Part shown: positions 33,819-42,834 of the stretch, piece after piece | Numbering within the stretch: position 1 is the first letter of the stretch | How the letters are laid out: each line of letters opens with the position of its first letter | NCBI GenBank assembly: GCA_963736595.1 | Contig: CAVTPG010000002.1 | Coordinates: forward strand, 124,001 to 188,000 | DNA length: 64,000 nucleotides | Reading direction: 5' to 3' | Source of the DNA: Parapontixanthobacter sp963736595 | GTDB lineage: Bacteria > Pseudomonadota > Alphaproteobacteria > Sphingomonadales > Sphingomonadaceae | Notes under the pieces: generated by a model | Databases searched by the model: none | The model's input: only the letters and a program-made list of their open reading frames with translations | Told to the model about the DNA's origin: nothing | Translations under genes and position numbers: made by a program

Positions 33819-35909
33819 TTATGCCACCTGCGCCTGAGTTGCGTGTCTTTCGTCCGATTGGGCCAGTGGAACGGTGATCGTGAAGCAAGAACCGACACCT
33901 GGTTCTGACACTACACTGACGCTGCCGCCCATCGCCCGCACAAGTTCTCTTGCTTCATAAGCACCAATTCCGAACCCGTCAGCTTTCGTCGAAATGAAGG
34001 GCTGAAACAGGCTCTGGCGAAGAAATTGTGGCGTCATTCCCCGTCCACTGTCGATGATGCTGATCCGCGCTGCCCCCCGTGCTTTCTGACATTCGAGCAT
34101 GATCGGCGAGCTATCATCGGTCGCATCTATCGCGTTTTGGATAAAATGCGAAACGGCTTGCGTGACAGCTCGGGCCGGAGCGCTGACAACACATTCTTCA
34201 AGAATGCTCGCCTGAACATTGTTATGCGAACCAAATTGCGAGACGAGATCGCGCAAGGTCACTGCCAAATCCACACGCTCATGCTCTTGGTCAGGCAAGG
34301 CACCATATTTCCCTAAACGCACCAGCAAATTACGCAACTTCTCCGAACTGTTGCGCAATGTGACCAGCATATCAGCAACAAAATCAGGATTGTGCGCGTG
34401 TTTTTCGGCATTCTTCAACAACAGAGATAATTGGCTGGAAAGGTTTTTAATGTCATGCATGAAAAAGGCGATACGGCGATTGAACTCGTCGAACCTGGCG
34501 GCTTCGTGCAAAGCCTGCTGCGCATGACTTTCCGAGAAATAACTCGCAATCTGCGAAGCGGCAACGCGCAATAAATCCAAATCCTCCCAATCCAATGCTC
34601 TGGGGACTTTGGGTTTGGCCAGCAGGATAGCGCCGACCATCTTTTCGTAGTGCAGCAGCGGAACCACCGCCCATGCATTATCTTCGGGAAGATTGCGTGA
34701 CGTGACGCCGTTTCCTGACGTCGTCGGCGCACAATCTACAATCTGCTTATCTCGCAATACTCTGGCAAGGAGAGGATCGAATGAAGCAGTCTCTTCCAAA
34801 GCCTTGGTGGGCCAATTCCATCGTGCAGCAAGACACAGCCCATCATCACCATCTGGCAGGAACAGAATTCCCGATTTGCTTTCCGTTAGATTGGCCAGGG
34901 CCATGATCGCGCGCTCTTCCAGCGGGACGTTTTCCTGTCCATTCTGACCAAGAGTTTCAGAAAAATTTAGCCAAGTTTCACGGTAGTCATATCGATGGCG
35001 AAACAAGTGTTTCACTAGGATAGCACGGACGGATGAGCGCAAACGCAGCGATGGCAACCACAAAAAGCCAGCGACCAGAGCAGCGACCAGAACGCTGGTC
35101 ACAGCCCAGCGATTGCCGGCATCGGTCGGCTCGGTGAGCGCATCGGCGACCGTCGCTATGGTCAACATATACGCAAGGATGAGCAAAGCCGACAGGGATT
35201 GAAATGTGACGGTGCGCGACGGCTTTATCCGCAGTTGCGAATTGGCCGCTTTTGCAGCCAGACACAGCATCAGTCCAGCGACGATCATCGAGGCGTTTTG
35301 CAATACCGACGTGGCTACCGTGAAGTTACTGGCAACATTCTCGGATCCATAAGCGACAGTCGAAATGCCAAGTTCGGCTCCCCAAAACACGGCTGTGGCG
35401 AGCGCGCTCCAGCGTAAAATCTTGAATGAACCAATCGCTCCCGCATACAGATTGTGCACCAAAACAAGAGCGCCAAAACCAACCATCATTCCAAGCAGCG
35501 CGGATGTGTCCGACAAAAATAGCGATGCTGAGACAGGAGTGCTGACAATTGTTCGGGCAAGCAGAATTATGCCCTGCAAAGCCTCGACGAAAGTCAGTGC
35601 AATAACCAGCCATTTAATCTGCGGAATTACACTGCCCGACATTGCTTTGAAAAGCTGATAGATCAGCATGATCCAAGCGACATTGCGAATGATCGCGAGA
35701 CCTTGCGACAAAGGGTTTTCTGCCCCGACTGCCAGACACGACATCGCCCATATCGCAATTGTCAGCAGAGCTGCGATCGAAGTGTGTCGATCAACACGGC
35801 CATGATCGCCATAACGCTGAATCCACAATGCGCATAGTAAACCGGCGGCGGACGCGCATAGATACGCTGTAAATACCGATATATCGACGATGGACGAAAA
35901 GAACGGCAT
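33819..35909 (-). CDS. prsK: XrtA/PEP-CTERM system histidine kinase PrsK
   Basis: A 696-residue membrane sensor kinase that partners PrsR. The N-terminal 300 residues contain about eight to ten hydrophobic helices. A GAF-like domain follows (about 330-460), then a dimerisation helix with the phospho-acceptor-like His in FMHDIKNLSSQLSLL, and a HATPase domain with IQNAIDAT and DSGRGMT plus GFGIGAYEARELVRAMGG. ATG 35909 and the direct abutment to prsR support a two-gene operon. It is 97 bp after the ScfR-type gene on the same strand. The stimulus is unknown. Confidence 0.9.
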   Translation of the reverse strand: MPFFSSIVDISVFTAYLCASAAGLLCALWIQRYGDHGRVDRHTSIAALLTIAIWAMSCLAVGAENPLSQGLAIIRNVAWIMLIYQLFKAMSGSVIPQIKWLVIALTFVEALQGIILLARTIVSTPVSASLFLSDTSALLGMMVGFGALVLVHNLYAGAIGSFKILRWSALATAVFWGAELGISTVAYGSENVASNFTVATSVLQNASMIVAGLMLCLAAKAANSQLRIKPSRTVTFQSLSALLILAYMLTIATVADALTEPTDAGNRWAVTSVLVAALVAGFLWLPSLRLRSSVRAILVKHLFRHRYDYRETWLNFSETLGQNGQENVPLEERAIMALANLTESKSGILFLPDGDDGLCLAARWNWPTKALEETASFDPLLARVLRDKQIVDCAPTTSGNGVTSRNLPEDNAWAVVPLLHYEKMVGAILLAKPKVPRALDWEDLDLLRVAASQIASYFSESHAQQALHEAARFDEFNRRIAFFMHDIKNLSSQLSLLLKNAEKHAHNPDFVADMLVTLRNSSEKLRNLLVRLGKYGALPDQEHERVDLAVTLRDLVSQFGSHNNVQASILEECVVSAPARAVTQAVSHFIQNAIDATDDSSPIMLECQKARGAARISIIDSGRGMTPQFLRQSLFQPFISTKADGFGIGAYEARELVRAMGGSVSVVSEPGVGSCFTITVPLAQSDERHATQAQVA

Positions 35910-36005
35910 TGATGCGCATCTCGTTAGTTTTAAGGCTACCGTGCTTCATATTCGCTTCGGATTAAGAAAACCCCAATGTCGTAAACCTGATAGATACCAA
36001 GTCCG

Positions 36006-37376
36006 TTAATCAAACTGGAAAGGTGTACTGGCCGAGCTGCCCGGTTCGAATTGAAGTTTTGCGTTTTCTGGCGGCAAAGAGCGTTGCAAGCAGTTTGCCT
36101 TGAAACATTTGCGACATCCCGGACCGATAATTTGGGCATCGCTTTCGCCTAGGGCCATGCCTCTCGACTGTGCCCATTCCGCCGCAAATTCAGCCTTTAC
36201 GCCAATGACAATTGCGAACGCGCTTCTGCCATCTGCGTTGTTTTTGCCAACAGATTTTGATGCAGTAAGCCAGACTCCGGTCTTATGATCGGAATATGTC
36301 ACAAGCTGCAATTGCAAATCGCTGGGTCGCGCAAAGCTGCGATGAACGTGCCACAATGGACATGTCTGATCGCTGGCAAGAATATTCGTGCCGCTCGCGC
36401 CGATAAATTTTTTTGACATTTGTCCGGCGTTATCGAGCCGCGCCATAAAGAACGGCAGGCCGCGTTCCCCGACACGCTGCAAAGTGGTCATGCGGTGCGC
36501 CAATTGTTCAAAGCTCACTCCGAAACGATGCGGCAATATCAGGAGGTCGTAATTGGTTTGACGACACGCCCGCAGGAACCGGGAGTATGGCATCAGTAGC
36601 GCCGCGGCAGCGTAGGAATATAGATAACGTTCGAATAGCTTGCTCCCTGAAGTGTCGTCGAAATTTTCGCCGGAAACAATGTCATCGATACGTTGACGCA
36701 GTTCCAATTGCGCCAGTTGCATAGCCAATTGGAAGTTGCGCGCCGGCACGTCGAGCATTTCCGATAATTGCACTTGCCTTGCATGCAGATCGAGCCTGCG
36801 CGACCAGTCCGGCAAAACGTCGCGCGGCAAGATACGCACCGATAGCTGATGTCGCTCACGCAGGCGTTCCGTTAACGCTACGCCGAAATCCCCGCGTGAC
36901 AATCGCAATTCATCAGCCAGCTTTTCAGCCGCTTCATCCAGATCGGCAAAGTAGTTTTGCCGACGCTCGATCGCTTGGCGCGACAAGGAAAGCGGATCGT
37001 CGCTGTTTGGCTTTGCTGGATTGGAATTATCATAAAGCCTTGCGAACGCCGCCGCAAACTGTGGCGCGTAAGAAAACAACTCGTTGATATCTTCTCGGTC
37101 GATCGGAAGATCGGCAAAGCGATCGTCGGACAAACGCCGCGCCAGACCGTCGATGCCGCCGACACTCTCATCGGCTCTAAGCGAACGTGGATCGAAATCG
37201 AATTGACTGACAAGCTGCATCATAACCCGCGCAGACAGAGGTCGCTGATTGCGTTCGATCAAATTGAGATAGCTTGGCGAGATGCTCAGGCGATTGGCCA
37301 TGGCAAGCTGCGTTAAGTTGGAACGCCTTCTAAGACGACGCAGGGCGTGCCCGGCAAAAAGAGGTTGGTCAGCCAT
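36006..37376 (-). CDS. ScfR/RamB-like XRE-family transcriptional regulator
   Basis: A 456-residue regulator of the short-chain-fatty-acid type. The N-terminal XRE helix-turn-helix (about residues 9-63: LRRLRRRSNLTQLAMANRLSI, then SPSYLNLIERNQRPLS) is followed by an ImmA/IrrE-type metallopeptidase-like region and a C-terminal DUF2083 domain with a Cys-rich end GPGCRKCFKANC. RamB in Corynebacterium represses aceA and aceB, and relatives control acetate or propionate assimilation. This one is divergent from aceA across 165 bp, so it is likely the aceA regulator. Whether it activates or represses is not visible. Confidence 0.85.
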   Translation of the reverse strand: MADQPLFAGHALRRLRRRSNLTQLAMANRLSISPSYLNLIERNQRPLSARVMMQLVSQFDFDPRSLRADESVGGIDGLARRLSDDRFADLPIDREDINELFSYAPQFAAAFARLYDNSNPAKPNSDDPLSLSRQAIERRQNYFADLDEAAEKLADELRLSRGDFGVALTERLRERHQLSVRILPRDVLPDWSRRLDLHARQVQLSEMLDVPARNFQLAMQLAQLELRQRIDDIVSGENFDDTSGSKLFERYLYSYAAAALLMPYSRFLRACRQTNYDLLILPHRFGVSFEQLAHRMTTLQRVGERGLPFFMARLDNAGQMSKKFIGASGTNILASDQTCPLWHVHRSFARPSDLQLQLVTYSDHKTGVWLTASKSVGKNNADGRSAFAIVIGVKAEFAAEWAQSRGMALGESDAQIIGPGCRKCFKANCLQRSLPPENAKLQFEPGSSASTPFQFD

Positions 37377-37541
37377 ATGCTTATGGTAATGTCATTTTAT
37401 TTACAACTTTACAAGCTAGAACGACCTTTAACCATTTTTAAGACATAATTTCTTGTAAATATCTTATGGTTTTTCACCCAATTGGCTTATCAGCAATTGA
37501 ACCGCTCCAGCGATTACAAAACAACGAATTGAGAATGCATT
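37377..37541. promoter_or_regulatory. AT-rich divergent promoter region between the ScfR-like gene and aceA
   Basis: This 165-bp region is clearly richer in A and T than its surroundings. It holds two direct TTTACAA copies (37400-37406 and 37408-37414) and an inverted TTGTAAA (37453-37459), and CTTATGGT appears at 37380-37387 and again at 37463-37470. These spaced repeats are candidate regulator binding sites. The spacing and symmetry are suggestive but a consensus match cannot be tested by eye. Confidence 0.4.
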
Positions 37542-39140
37542 ATGACTTACCAAACCACATCAAACGATCTTGACCAGCTTATCGCCAACGAAGGTGAGGC
37601 ATGGAGCGCCATCAGCGGCGAAGCCGTGGCACGGATGCGCTTGCAGAACAGGTTTCGCACTGGCCTGGATATCGCACGTCATACAGCGCAAGTCATGCGG
37701 GCGGACATGGAAGCATACGATGCCGATCCTGCGCAATATACGCAATCGCTGGGCTGCTGGCATGGATTTATCGCGCAGCAAAAAATGATCAGCATTAAAA
37801 AGCACTTCGGTAATACCGATCGCCGGTATCTCTACTTGTCCGGCTGGATGGTCGCCGCTTTGCGGAGCGAGTTCGGCCCCCTGCCCGATCAGTCCATGCA
37901 TGAAAAAACCAGCGTGCCTGCCTTGATCGAAGAAATATACACATTCCTGAAGCAAGCCGACGCGCGCGAGCTTGGCGGAATGTTTCACGATCTGGACGAT
38001 GCACGTGAGGGCGGTAACGAAGTCGAGGCCAAGCGCATCGAGCACGCCATCGACAATTACCAAACACACGTCGTACCGATCATCGCCGATATCGATGCGG
38101 GCTTTGGCAATGCCGAAGCCACTTATCTGCTCGCCAAGAAAATGATCGAAGCGGGCGCTTGCGCTTTGCAGATCGAAAACCAGGTGTCGGATGAAAAACA
38201 GTGCGGACATCAGGACGGCAAAGTGACCGTGCCGCATGAGGACTTTTTGCAGAAAATCCGCGCAATTCGCTATGCATTTCTGGAGCTGGGCGTGGATGAC
38301 GGCATCATCGTTGCGCGGACCGATTCTCTGGGCGCTGGCCTAACCAAGCAAATCGCATTCACGAAAGAAGCAGGCGACCTTGGCGACCAATACAACGCGT
38401 TTCTGGACTGTGATGAGGTCGATGCGGACAAAATCGCCAATGGCGATGTCTTTTTAAGCCGCGATGGCAAGCTGTTGCGGCCCAAGCGTCTGCCATCCAA
38501 CCTCTATCAGTTCCGCGCCGGAACGGGCGAAGATCGCTGCGTTCTCGATTCCATTACCTCGCTGCAAAACGGCGCCGACTTGCTCTGGATCGAGACGGAA
38601 AAGCCACATATCGGGCAAATCGGCGGCATGGTCGATCGTATCCGCGAAGTCATTCCGAACGCAAAGCTGGTTTACAACAATTCGCCTAGCTTCAACTGGA
38701 CTTTGAACTTTCGCCAGCAAGTGTTCGATACCTGGCAGGAAGAAGGTCGCGAATTGGGCGAATATGAGCGCGATGCTTTGATGGCCGAACGCTATGATGC
38801 TACCGAGCTGGCCAAAGAAGCGGATGAAAAAATCCGCACCTTCCAGCGCGATGCCGCAGCCAAGGCAGGAATTTTTCACCACCTGATCACATTGCCGACT
38901 TACCACACCGCTGCACTCAGCACAGATAATCTGGCCAAAGAATATTTTGGCGACCAGGGTATGCTGGGCTATGTGAAAAATGTTCAGCGGAAAGAAATTC
39001 GCGAAGGCATCGCTTGTGTGAAACACCAAAATATGGCCGGCTCCGACATCGGTGACGATCATAAGGAAAGTTTTGCTGGCGAGGCGGCGTTGAAAGCTGG
39101 TGGCGGCGACAACACGATGAATCAGTTTGCCGCGGGTTGA
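37542..39140 (+). CDS. aceA: Isocitrate lyase
   Basis: Cleaves isocitrate to glyoxylate and succinate, the first step of the glyoxylate shunt for growth on acetate and fatty acids. The 532-residue protein is the long isocitrate lyase type. The catalytic signature KQCGH with Cys221 lies in EKQCGHQDGK, and IADIDAGFGNAEATYLLAKKMIEAGACALQIE, NNSPSFNW and the C-terminal FHLITLPTYH region also match. No malate synthase gene is in the window. The ATG at 37542 is preceded by a GAGA sequence. It is followed by a 56-residue ORF. Confidence 0.95.
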   Translation: MTYQTTSNDLDQLIANEGEAWSAISGEAVARMRLQNRFRTGLDIARHTAQVMRADMEAYDADPAQYTQSLGCWHGFIAQQKMISIKKHFGNTDRRYLYLSGWMVAALRSEFGPLPDQSMHEKTSVPALIEEIYTFLKQADARELGGMFHDLDDAREGGNEVEAKRIEHAIDNYQTHVVPIIADIDAGFGNAEATYLLAKKMIEAGACALQIENQVSDEKQCGHQDGKVTVPHEDFLQKIRAIRYAFLELGVDDGIIVARTDSLGAGLTKQIAFTKEAGDLGDQYNAFLDCDEVDADKIANGDVFLSRDGKLLRPKRLPSNLYQFRAGTGEDRCVLDSITSLQNGADLLWIETEKPHIGQIGGMVDRIREVIPNAKLVYNNSPSFNWTLNFRQQVFDTWQEEGRELGEYERDALMAERYDATELAKEADEKIRTFQRDAAAKAGIFHHLITLPTYHTAALSTDNLAKEYFGDQGMLGYVKNVQRKEIREGIACVKHQNMAGSDIGDDHKESFAGEAALKAGGGDNTMNQFAAG

Positions 39141-39167
39141 TCCGACAAATCTGGGAAAGGAACTGAA

Positions 39168-39338
39168 ATGACCGAAGAAACAAGAGCACCTGAACCAGGC
39201 CGCGCACGCGCATTGCTGTCCACATCGGACTTTCGCTTACTACGCGAAGCCTTGACCAGCCACGCCCGGGCCACCGACGATCGCGACGAATTGGCCAAAA
39301 TCAATGCGTTGCATCATAGGCTCGGCAACTACACCTAA
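39168..39338 (+). CDS. Small conserved-looking protein of 56 residues, function unknown
   Basis: ATG 39168 follows aceA by 27 bp with a good GGGAAAGGAA ribosome site. It encodes 56 residues (starts MTEETRAPEPGRAR, then a helix LLSTSDFRLLREALTSHARATDDRDELAKINALHHRLGNY). Charged and helical, without cysteines, signal or membrane helix. Position in the aceA transcript, before a hairpin, hints at a partner or regulatory role in glyoxylate metabolism. I do not recognise a family. Confidence 0.55.
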   Translation: MTEETRAPEPGRARALLSTSDFRLLREALTSHARATDDRDELAKINALHHRLGNYT

Positions 39339-39359
39339 GCCTTCCTTGGGAGAGGATGC

Positions 39360-39393
39360 ATGGCCGCCTTTAGCACACGCTATCGGCGGCCAT
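39360..39393 (+). terminator. Candidate hairpin terminator after aceA and the 56-residue ORF
   Basis: ATGGCCGCC at 39360-39368 and GGCGGCCAT at 39385-39393 form a perfect 9-bp stem with a 16-nt loop. Only a short T-rich tail (TTTGCTTG) follows. It lies between the aceA unit and the convergent amidohydrolase gene. Confidence 0.5.
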
Positions 39394-39404
39394 TTGCTTG
39401 TCTG

Positions 39405-40739
39405 CTAAGTCGACGGCTCCGACATCAGTTTCAAGCTCATTTCGGTCATGGCCTCGGTTGCCGTTGCGATGACCTTTTCAGCATCGGGCGCCCAGAACGG
39501 TGAATGCAGAGACGGCAGCTTTTTCTCGCCAGCCTGAGCGGCCTCGAAATCCGCTTGTGGCACTCCCCCTACCCAGAAAATCAGTGATTGTATATTTTCC
39601 GGATCTTCACGCAGGAAGCGACCGAAATCTTCTCCGCCCATGACCGACGGAACTTGCTGCACACCAGCTTCACCAAAACTGGATCGCATCAACGCCATCA
39701 TCTCTTCGGTAAAATCGATGCTGTTAAAGGTCGATGGCGTGAATTCGTCGTCTCGGAAAGTGACCACCGGCATCCGATCCTCTGGCATACCGGCAGCAAT
39801 CGCCTCACCTTTGGCAATGCGCGCGATACCTTCGCGCAACAGTTCCCGCGAGGCATCGCTGTAAGAGCGCACCGTAAGTTGCAGTTTGGCCTCATCGGAA
39901 ATGATATTGTGCTTGGTGCCTGCATTGAAGCTGCCGACTGTAACGACTGCAGGATCGAGCGGAGAGCTTTCGCGGCTGACCAATGTCTGCAGCTTCATCA
40001 CCATGCCACTGGCTAGCACGATGGGGTCTTTGGTGGTGTGCGGGTAAGCGCCGTGGCCACCGATGCCCTTTACCGTAATATCGACACTATCGACATTGGC
40101 GAGCGCAAAACCGGGTGAATAGCCGATCATCCCTGCCTGAAATTGTGCAGCATCGTGAAATGCGATGGCATAGTCGGGCTTGGGGAAGCGGGTGAACAGT
40201 CCGTCTTCCAGCATGGCTTTGGCGCCCTCGCCCGTTTCCTCGGCCGGCTGCAATATCATTACAAGTGTCCCGGCCCAATCATCGGTGCGCTCGGCGAGAA
40301 GCTGCGCCGTGCCGATCCATGCCGTCATGTGTGTGTCATGGCCGCAAGCGTGCATAATGCCGCTCTCGACTCCCGAAACCGGAACGCCTCGCCGCGTCGA
40401 TGCGTATGGCAGTCCGGTTTGCTCTTCGACCGGCAAGCCATCCATGTCTGCGCGCAACATAACCGTCGGACCTTCGCCATTGCGCAAGACTGCTACGACG
40501 CCCGTATTGCCCACTTTTTCAGTCACTTCGAAGCCAAGTATCCGCATCCGCTCGGCCAATTTTGCAGAAGTTTCAAACTCCTGCATACTTAGCTCCGGAT
40601 TTGCGTGAAGATCGCGATACAGCGAGAGCAACTCCGGCATATCTTCAGAGACGGCACTACGTAAGTCGCTTATCTGTGCGTGTGCAGGCGTCGTCAAAGC
40701 CACGGCAGCGGCGGCAGTAATCGCAAATATCTTCAACAT
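39405..40739 (-). CDS. Secreted M20 family amidohydrolase
   Basis: A 444-residue metal-dependent amidohydrolase of the hippurate/N-acyl amino acid hydrolase group in M20. The first 21 residues are a signal peptide ending in PAHA, so the enzyme is periplasmic or exported. Metal ligands appear in HACGHDTHMTAW, in EEGGE-like PAEETGEGAKAM, and in the C-terminal GGEDFGRFL. The middle contains the dimerisation domain with GGHGAYPHTTKDPIVLA. It is 18 bp after the permease gene on the same strand, so they may share a transcript. Substrate unknown. Confidence 0.9.
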   Translation of the reverse strand: MLKIFAITAAAAVALTTPAHAQISDLRSAVSEDMPELLSLYRDLHANPELSMQEFETSAKLAERMRILGFEVTEKVGNTGVVAVLRNGEGPTVMLRADMDGLPVEEQTGLPYASTRRGVPVSGVESGIMHACGHDTHMTAWIGTAQLLAERTDDWAGTLVMILQPAEETGEGAKAMLEDGLFTRFPKPDYAIAFHDAAQFQAGMIGYSPGFALANVDSVDITVKGIGGHGAYPHTTKDPIVLASGMVMKLQTLVSRESSPLDPAVVTVGSFNAGTKHNIISDEAKLQLTVRSYSDASRELLREGIARIAKGEAIAAGMPEDRMPVVTFRDDEFTPSTFNSIDFTEEMMALMRSSFGEAGVQQVPSVMGGEDFGRFLREDPENIQSLIFWVGGVPQADFEAAQAGEKKLPSLHSPFWAPDAEKVIATATEAMTEMSLKLMSEPST

Positions 40740-40757
40740 AATCAGCCTTGGCCTTTC

Positions 40758-42563
40758 TTACATTTCATACGTCGTCACCAGCGCAAAGGACAGCACCGCC
40801 ACCATCAGGATAACCAGCGGAACGCCGGTGCGAATATAGTCCTTAAATTCGTAGCTACCCTCAGCCATAATCAGCATATTGGTCTGATAAGCGATCGGCG
40901 TAGCGTAACAGAGATTACAGCCGAACAGTACGGCCAGGATCAATGGCTCAGGCGGTAAGCCAAGCTGTGTCGCGATATTGTACGCAATCGGAGTGCCCAC
41001 TGTCGCCGCCGTCGCGTTGGAGGCAAAGTTCGTAAGCAGAGTTACGAACAGCATGACGGCTGCAAGTACACCGGCGGGTGGCAGGAATTGCAGGCCCATC
41101 GACAAGACCTGACCCAGCCATCCGGCTGCACCACTTTCCAGCACGATACGTCCCACTGCGATACTGGCCGCGACCAGCACAATTACTTTTGCAGAAAGCG
41201 CGCGCCCGACCCGATCAAATTTCACACATCCGGTGACGAACATCAGGATCGCTCCGGCCAGCGCCGAAATCGCGATGGGTAGCAAGCCGATCGAGGCCGT
41301 CCCAACCGATCCCACCATAATTGCCGCCGACAAAACCGCTTTCGAGCGGCGCGGAAGCTCTTTCATGCCTTCCAGTATCAGCAGACTGTCCGCGCGGGAA
41401 AATTCCGCCAGATTGTCGGGCAGGCCCATGACCAGCAGCACATCGCCTTCGGCAATGCGCAGATCGCCGCCCTCATTCGGCAAATTCTTCGCGCCCATTA
41501 ACCGCTCGGGCCGATGAACACCGAGAACCGCAACCCCGTGCAAATCGGCAATGCCGGAAGTCGCCAGAGTACGAGAGATAAGCCGCGAATCCCCGGTCAC
41601 TGTCATTTCCACGACCGCGATATCCTGGCCACGCTCGTTTCCCTGCCGCTTGATCCGCTCCAGCACCCAGGACGGCGCGACATCGCCGCGCAATTCGCGT
41701 GACGCATCTTCGATGGCCTCATGCGTGCCGGAGATGTGCAACTGCTGCGTTGAGTTGATCTCGCCGGGCGGCGGATTGTGAAACTTGATCGCATCGGGCA
41801 GGCGCGGCAGGATGTCCGACAATTCCTTGCCGTTTAACATACTGTCTTCACCGACCCGCAAACGCGCGTGAAAGCGGCGTTCTTGCCCGTCAGCCTCAAC
41901 CCGATTGTCGCCCAGAAGGCGCGGCATGACCAGCCACAGATACGGCAAGGCAAACATTGCAGCGAACAACACGATGGGCGTAAAGTGGAACACGCTCATG
42001 GCCGGCATACCCAGATCGCGGGCGATCGAAACCACAAGAATATTCGTCGATGTACCGATGGTGGTGGCCATCCCGCCGATCAATACGGCGGCATTCAGTG
42101 GTATAAGTGTCTTGGATGCAGGCATCGCGCCACGCGCCGCCAGACTGACAAAGATTGGTAGCAACAAAACAAGAACCGGCGTGTCGTTAACGCCCATCGA
42201 CAAGGCAAACGCTATAACCAGCGAGACCAGCAAGCCCAATTGAAGATTTATTTTAAAAACCCGCTCAAGAAATCGGGCGGCGGGTTCCAGTGCTCCGGTG
42301 ACGACCAGCCCGCGCCCCATGATCATCAGCGCACAGATGGTAATCAGCGCATAATGGCCGAAGCCAGAAAATGCCAATTGCAAGCCGTCCGCCGGATCGC
42401 TGTCTGCCAAAGGGAAGAAATACAGGCCCACGGCAATGACTGCGATCGTCAGGAGCGAGACGATCTCGATCGACAGTCTGCCTCGCGCAAAGGCAATGAA
42501 CATGGCGACTGTAACAATCATCGCGGCCAGCGCGTGAAACGAAGGTAATCCTGGCATCATCAT
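40758..42563 (-). CDS. SLC13/CitT-type permease with two TrkA-C domains
   Basis: A membrane transporter of the SLC13-like ion transporter family, about 600 residues. About eleven hydrophobic helices form two halves. The middle region (about residues 215-400) is soluble and carries two TrkA-C type regulator domains (GEDSMLNGKELSDILPRLP and DLHGVAVLGVHRPERLMG). The second half has SIGLLPIAISALAGAILMFVTG and the conserved SNATAATVGTPIAYNIA. The start could be ATG 42563, 42560 or 42557, or GTG 42581; no strong ribosome site decides. Likely substrates are dicarboxylates or sulfate. Confidence 0.83.
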   Translation of the reverse strand: MMMPGLPSFHALAAMIVTVAMFIAFARGRLSIEIVSLLTIAVIAVGLYFFPLADSDPADGLQLAFSGFGHYALITICALMIMGRGLVVTGALEPAARFLERVFKINLQLGLLVSLVIAFALSMGVNDTPVLVLLLPIFVSLAARGAMPASKTLIPLNAAVLIGGMATTIGTSTNILVVSIARDLGMPAMSVFHFTPIVLFAAMFALPYLWLVMPRLLGDNRVEADGQERRFHARLRVGEDSMLNGKELSDILPRLPDAIKFHNPPPGEINSTQQLHISGTHEAIEDASRELRGDVAPSWVLERIKRQGNERGQDIAVVEMTVTGDSRLISRTLATSGIADLHGVAVLGVHRPERLMGAKNLPNEGGDLRIAEGDVLLVMGLPDNLAEFSRADSLLILEGMKELPRRSKAVLSAAIMVGSVGTASIGLLPIAISALAGAILMFVTGCVKFDRVGRALSAKVIVLVAASIAVGRIVLESGAAGWLGQVLSMGLQFLPPAGVLAAVMLFVTLLTNFASNATAATVGTPIAYNIATQLGLPPEPLILAVLFGCNLCYATPIAYQTNMLIMAEGSYEFKDYIRTGVPLVILMVAVLSFALVTTYEM

Positions 42564-42674
42564 CGCAGCAGTGAGTCCCACTGTGCCATCACAATATCAA
42601 GCAAAATATGCGGAAAATTAGCGGAATTGCACACAGCGAAGCAAGCGTTCGACCGAAAGCAGTGCGGCGAAAAG

Positions 42675-42759
42675 TGGTGCCCCTGGCCGGACTCGAACCG
42701 GCACTCCGTTAAGAACCGCATTTTGAGTGCGGCGCGTCTACCAATTCCACCACAGGGGC
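42675..42759 (-). tRNA. tRNA-Leu (CAA)
   Basis: The minus strand folds as a class II tRNA with a long variable arm. Acceptor GCCCCTG with CAGGGGC, D-loop AATTGGTAGAC, anticodon stem CCGCA with TGCGG around CTCAAAA (anticodon CAA), T-arm CCGGTTCGAGTCCGG, and encoded CCA at 42675-42677. It reads TTG codons. Confidence 0.96.
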
Positions 42760-42834
42760 ATCCCATGGAAAGCGCGCCGATTAGCGCGCCTTTGCGTAGC
42801 AGGCAAGAGCGATCTCCAGCCCCGCCAGCGCGCG

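Noticed and set aside
42560..42766. Minus-strand 68-residue ORF across tRNA-Leu
   Set aside because: It is a translation through the tRNA gene itself, whose cloverleaf and encoded CCA are clear.
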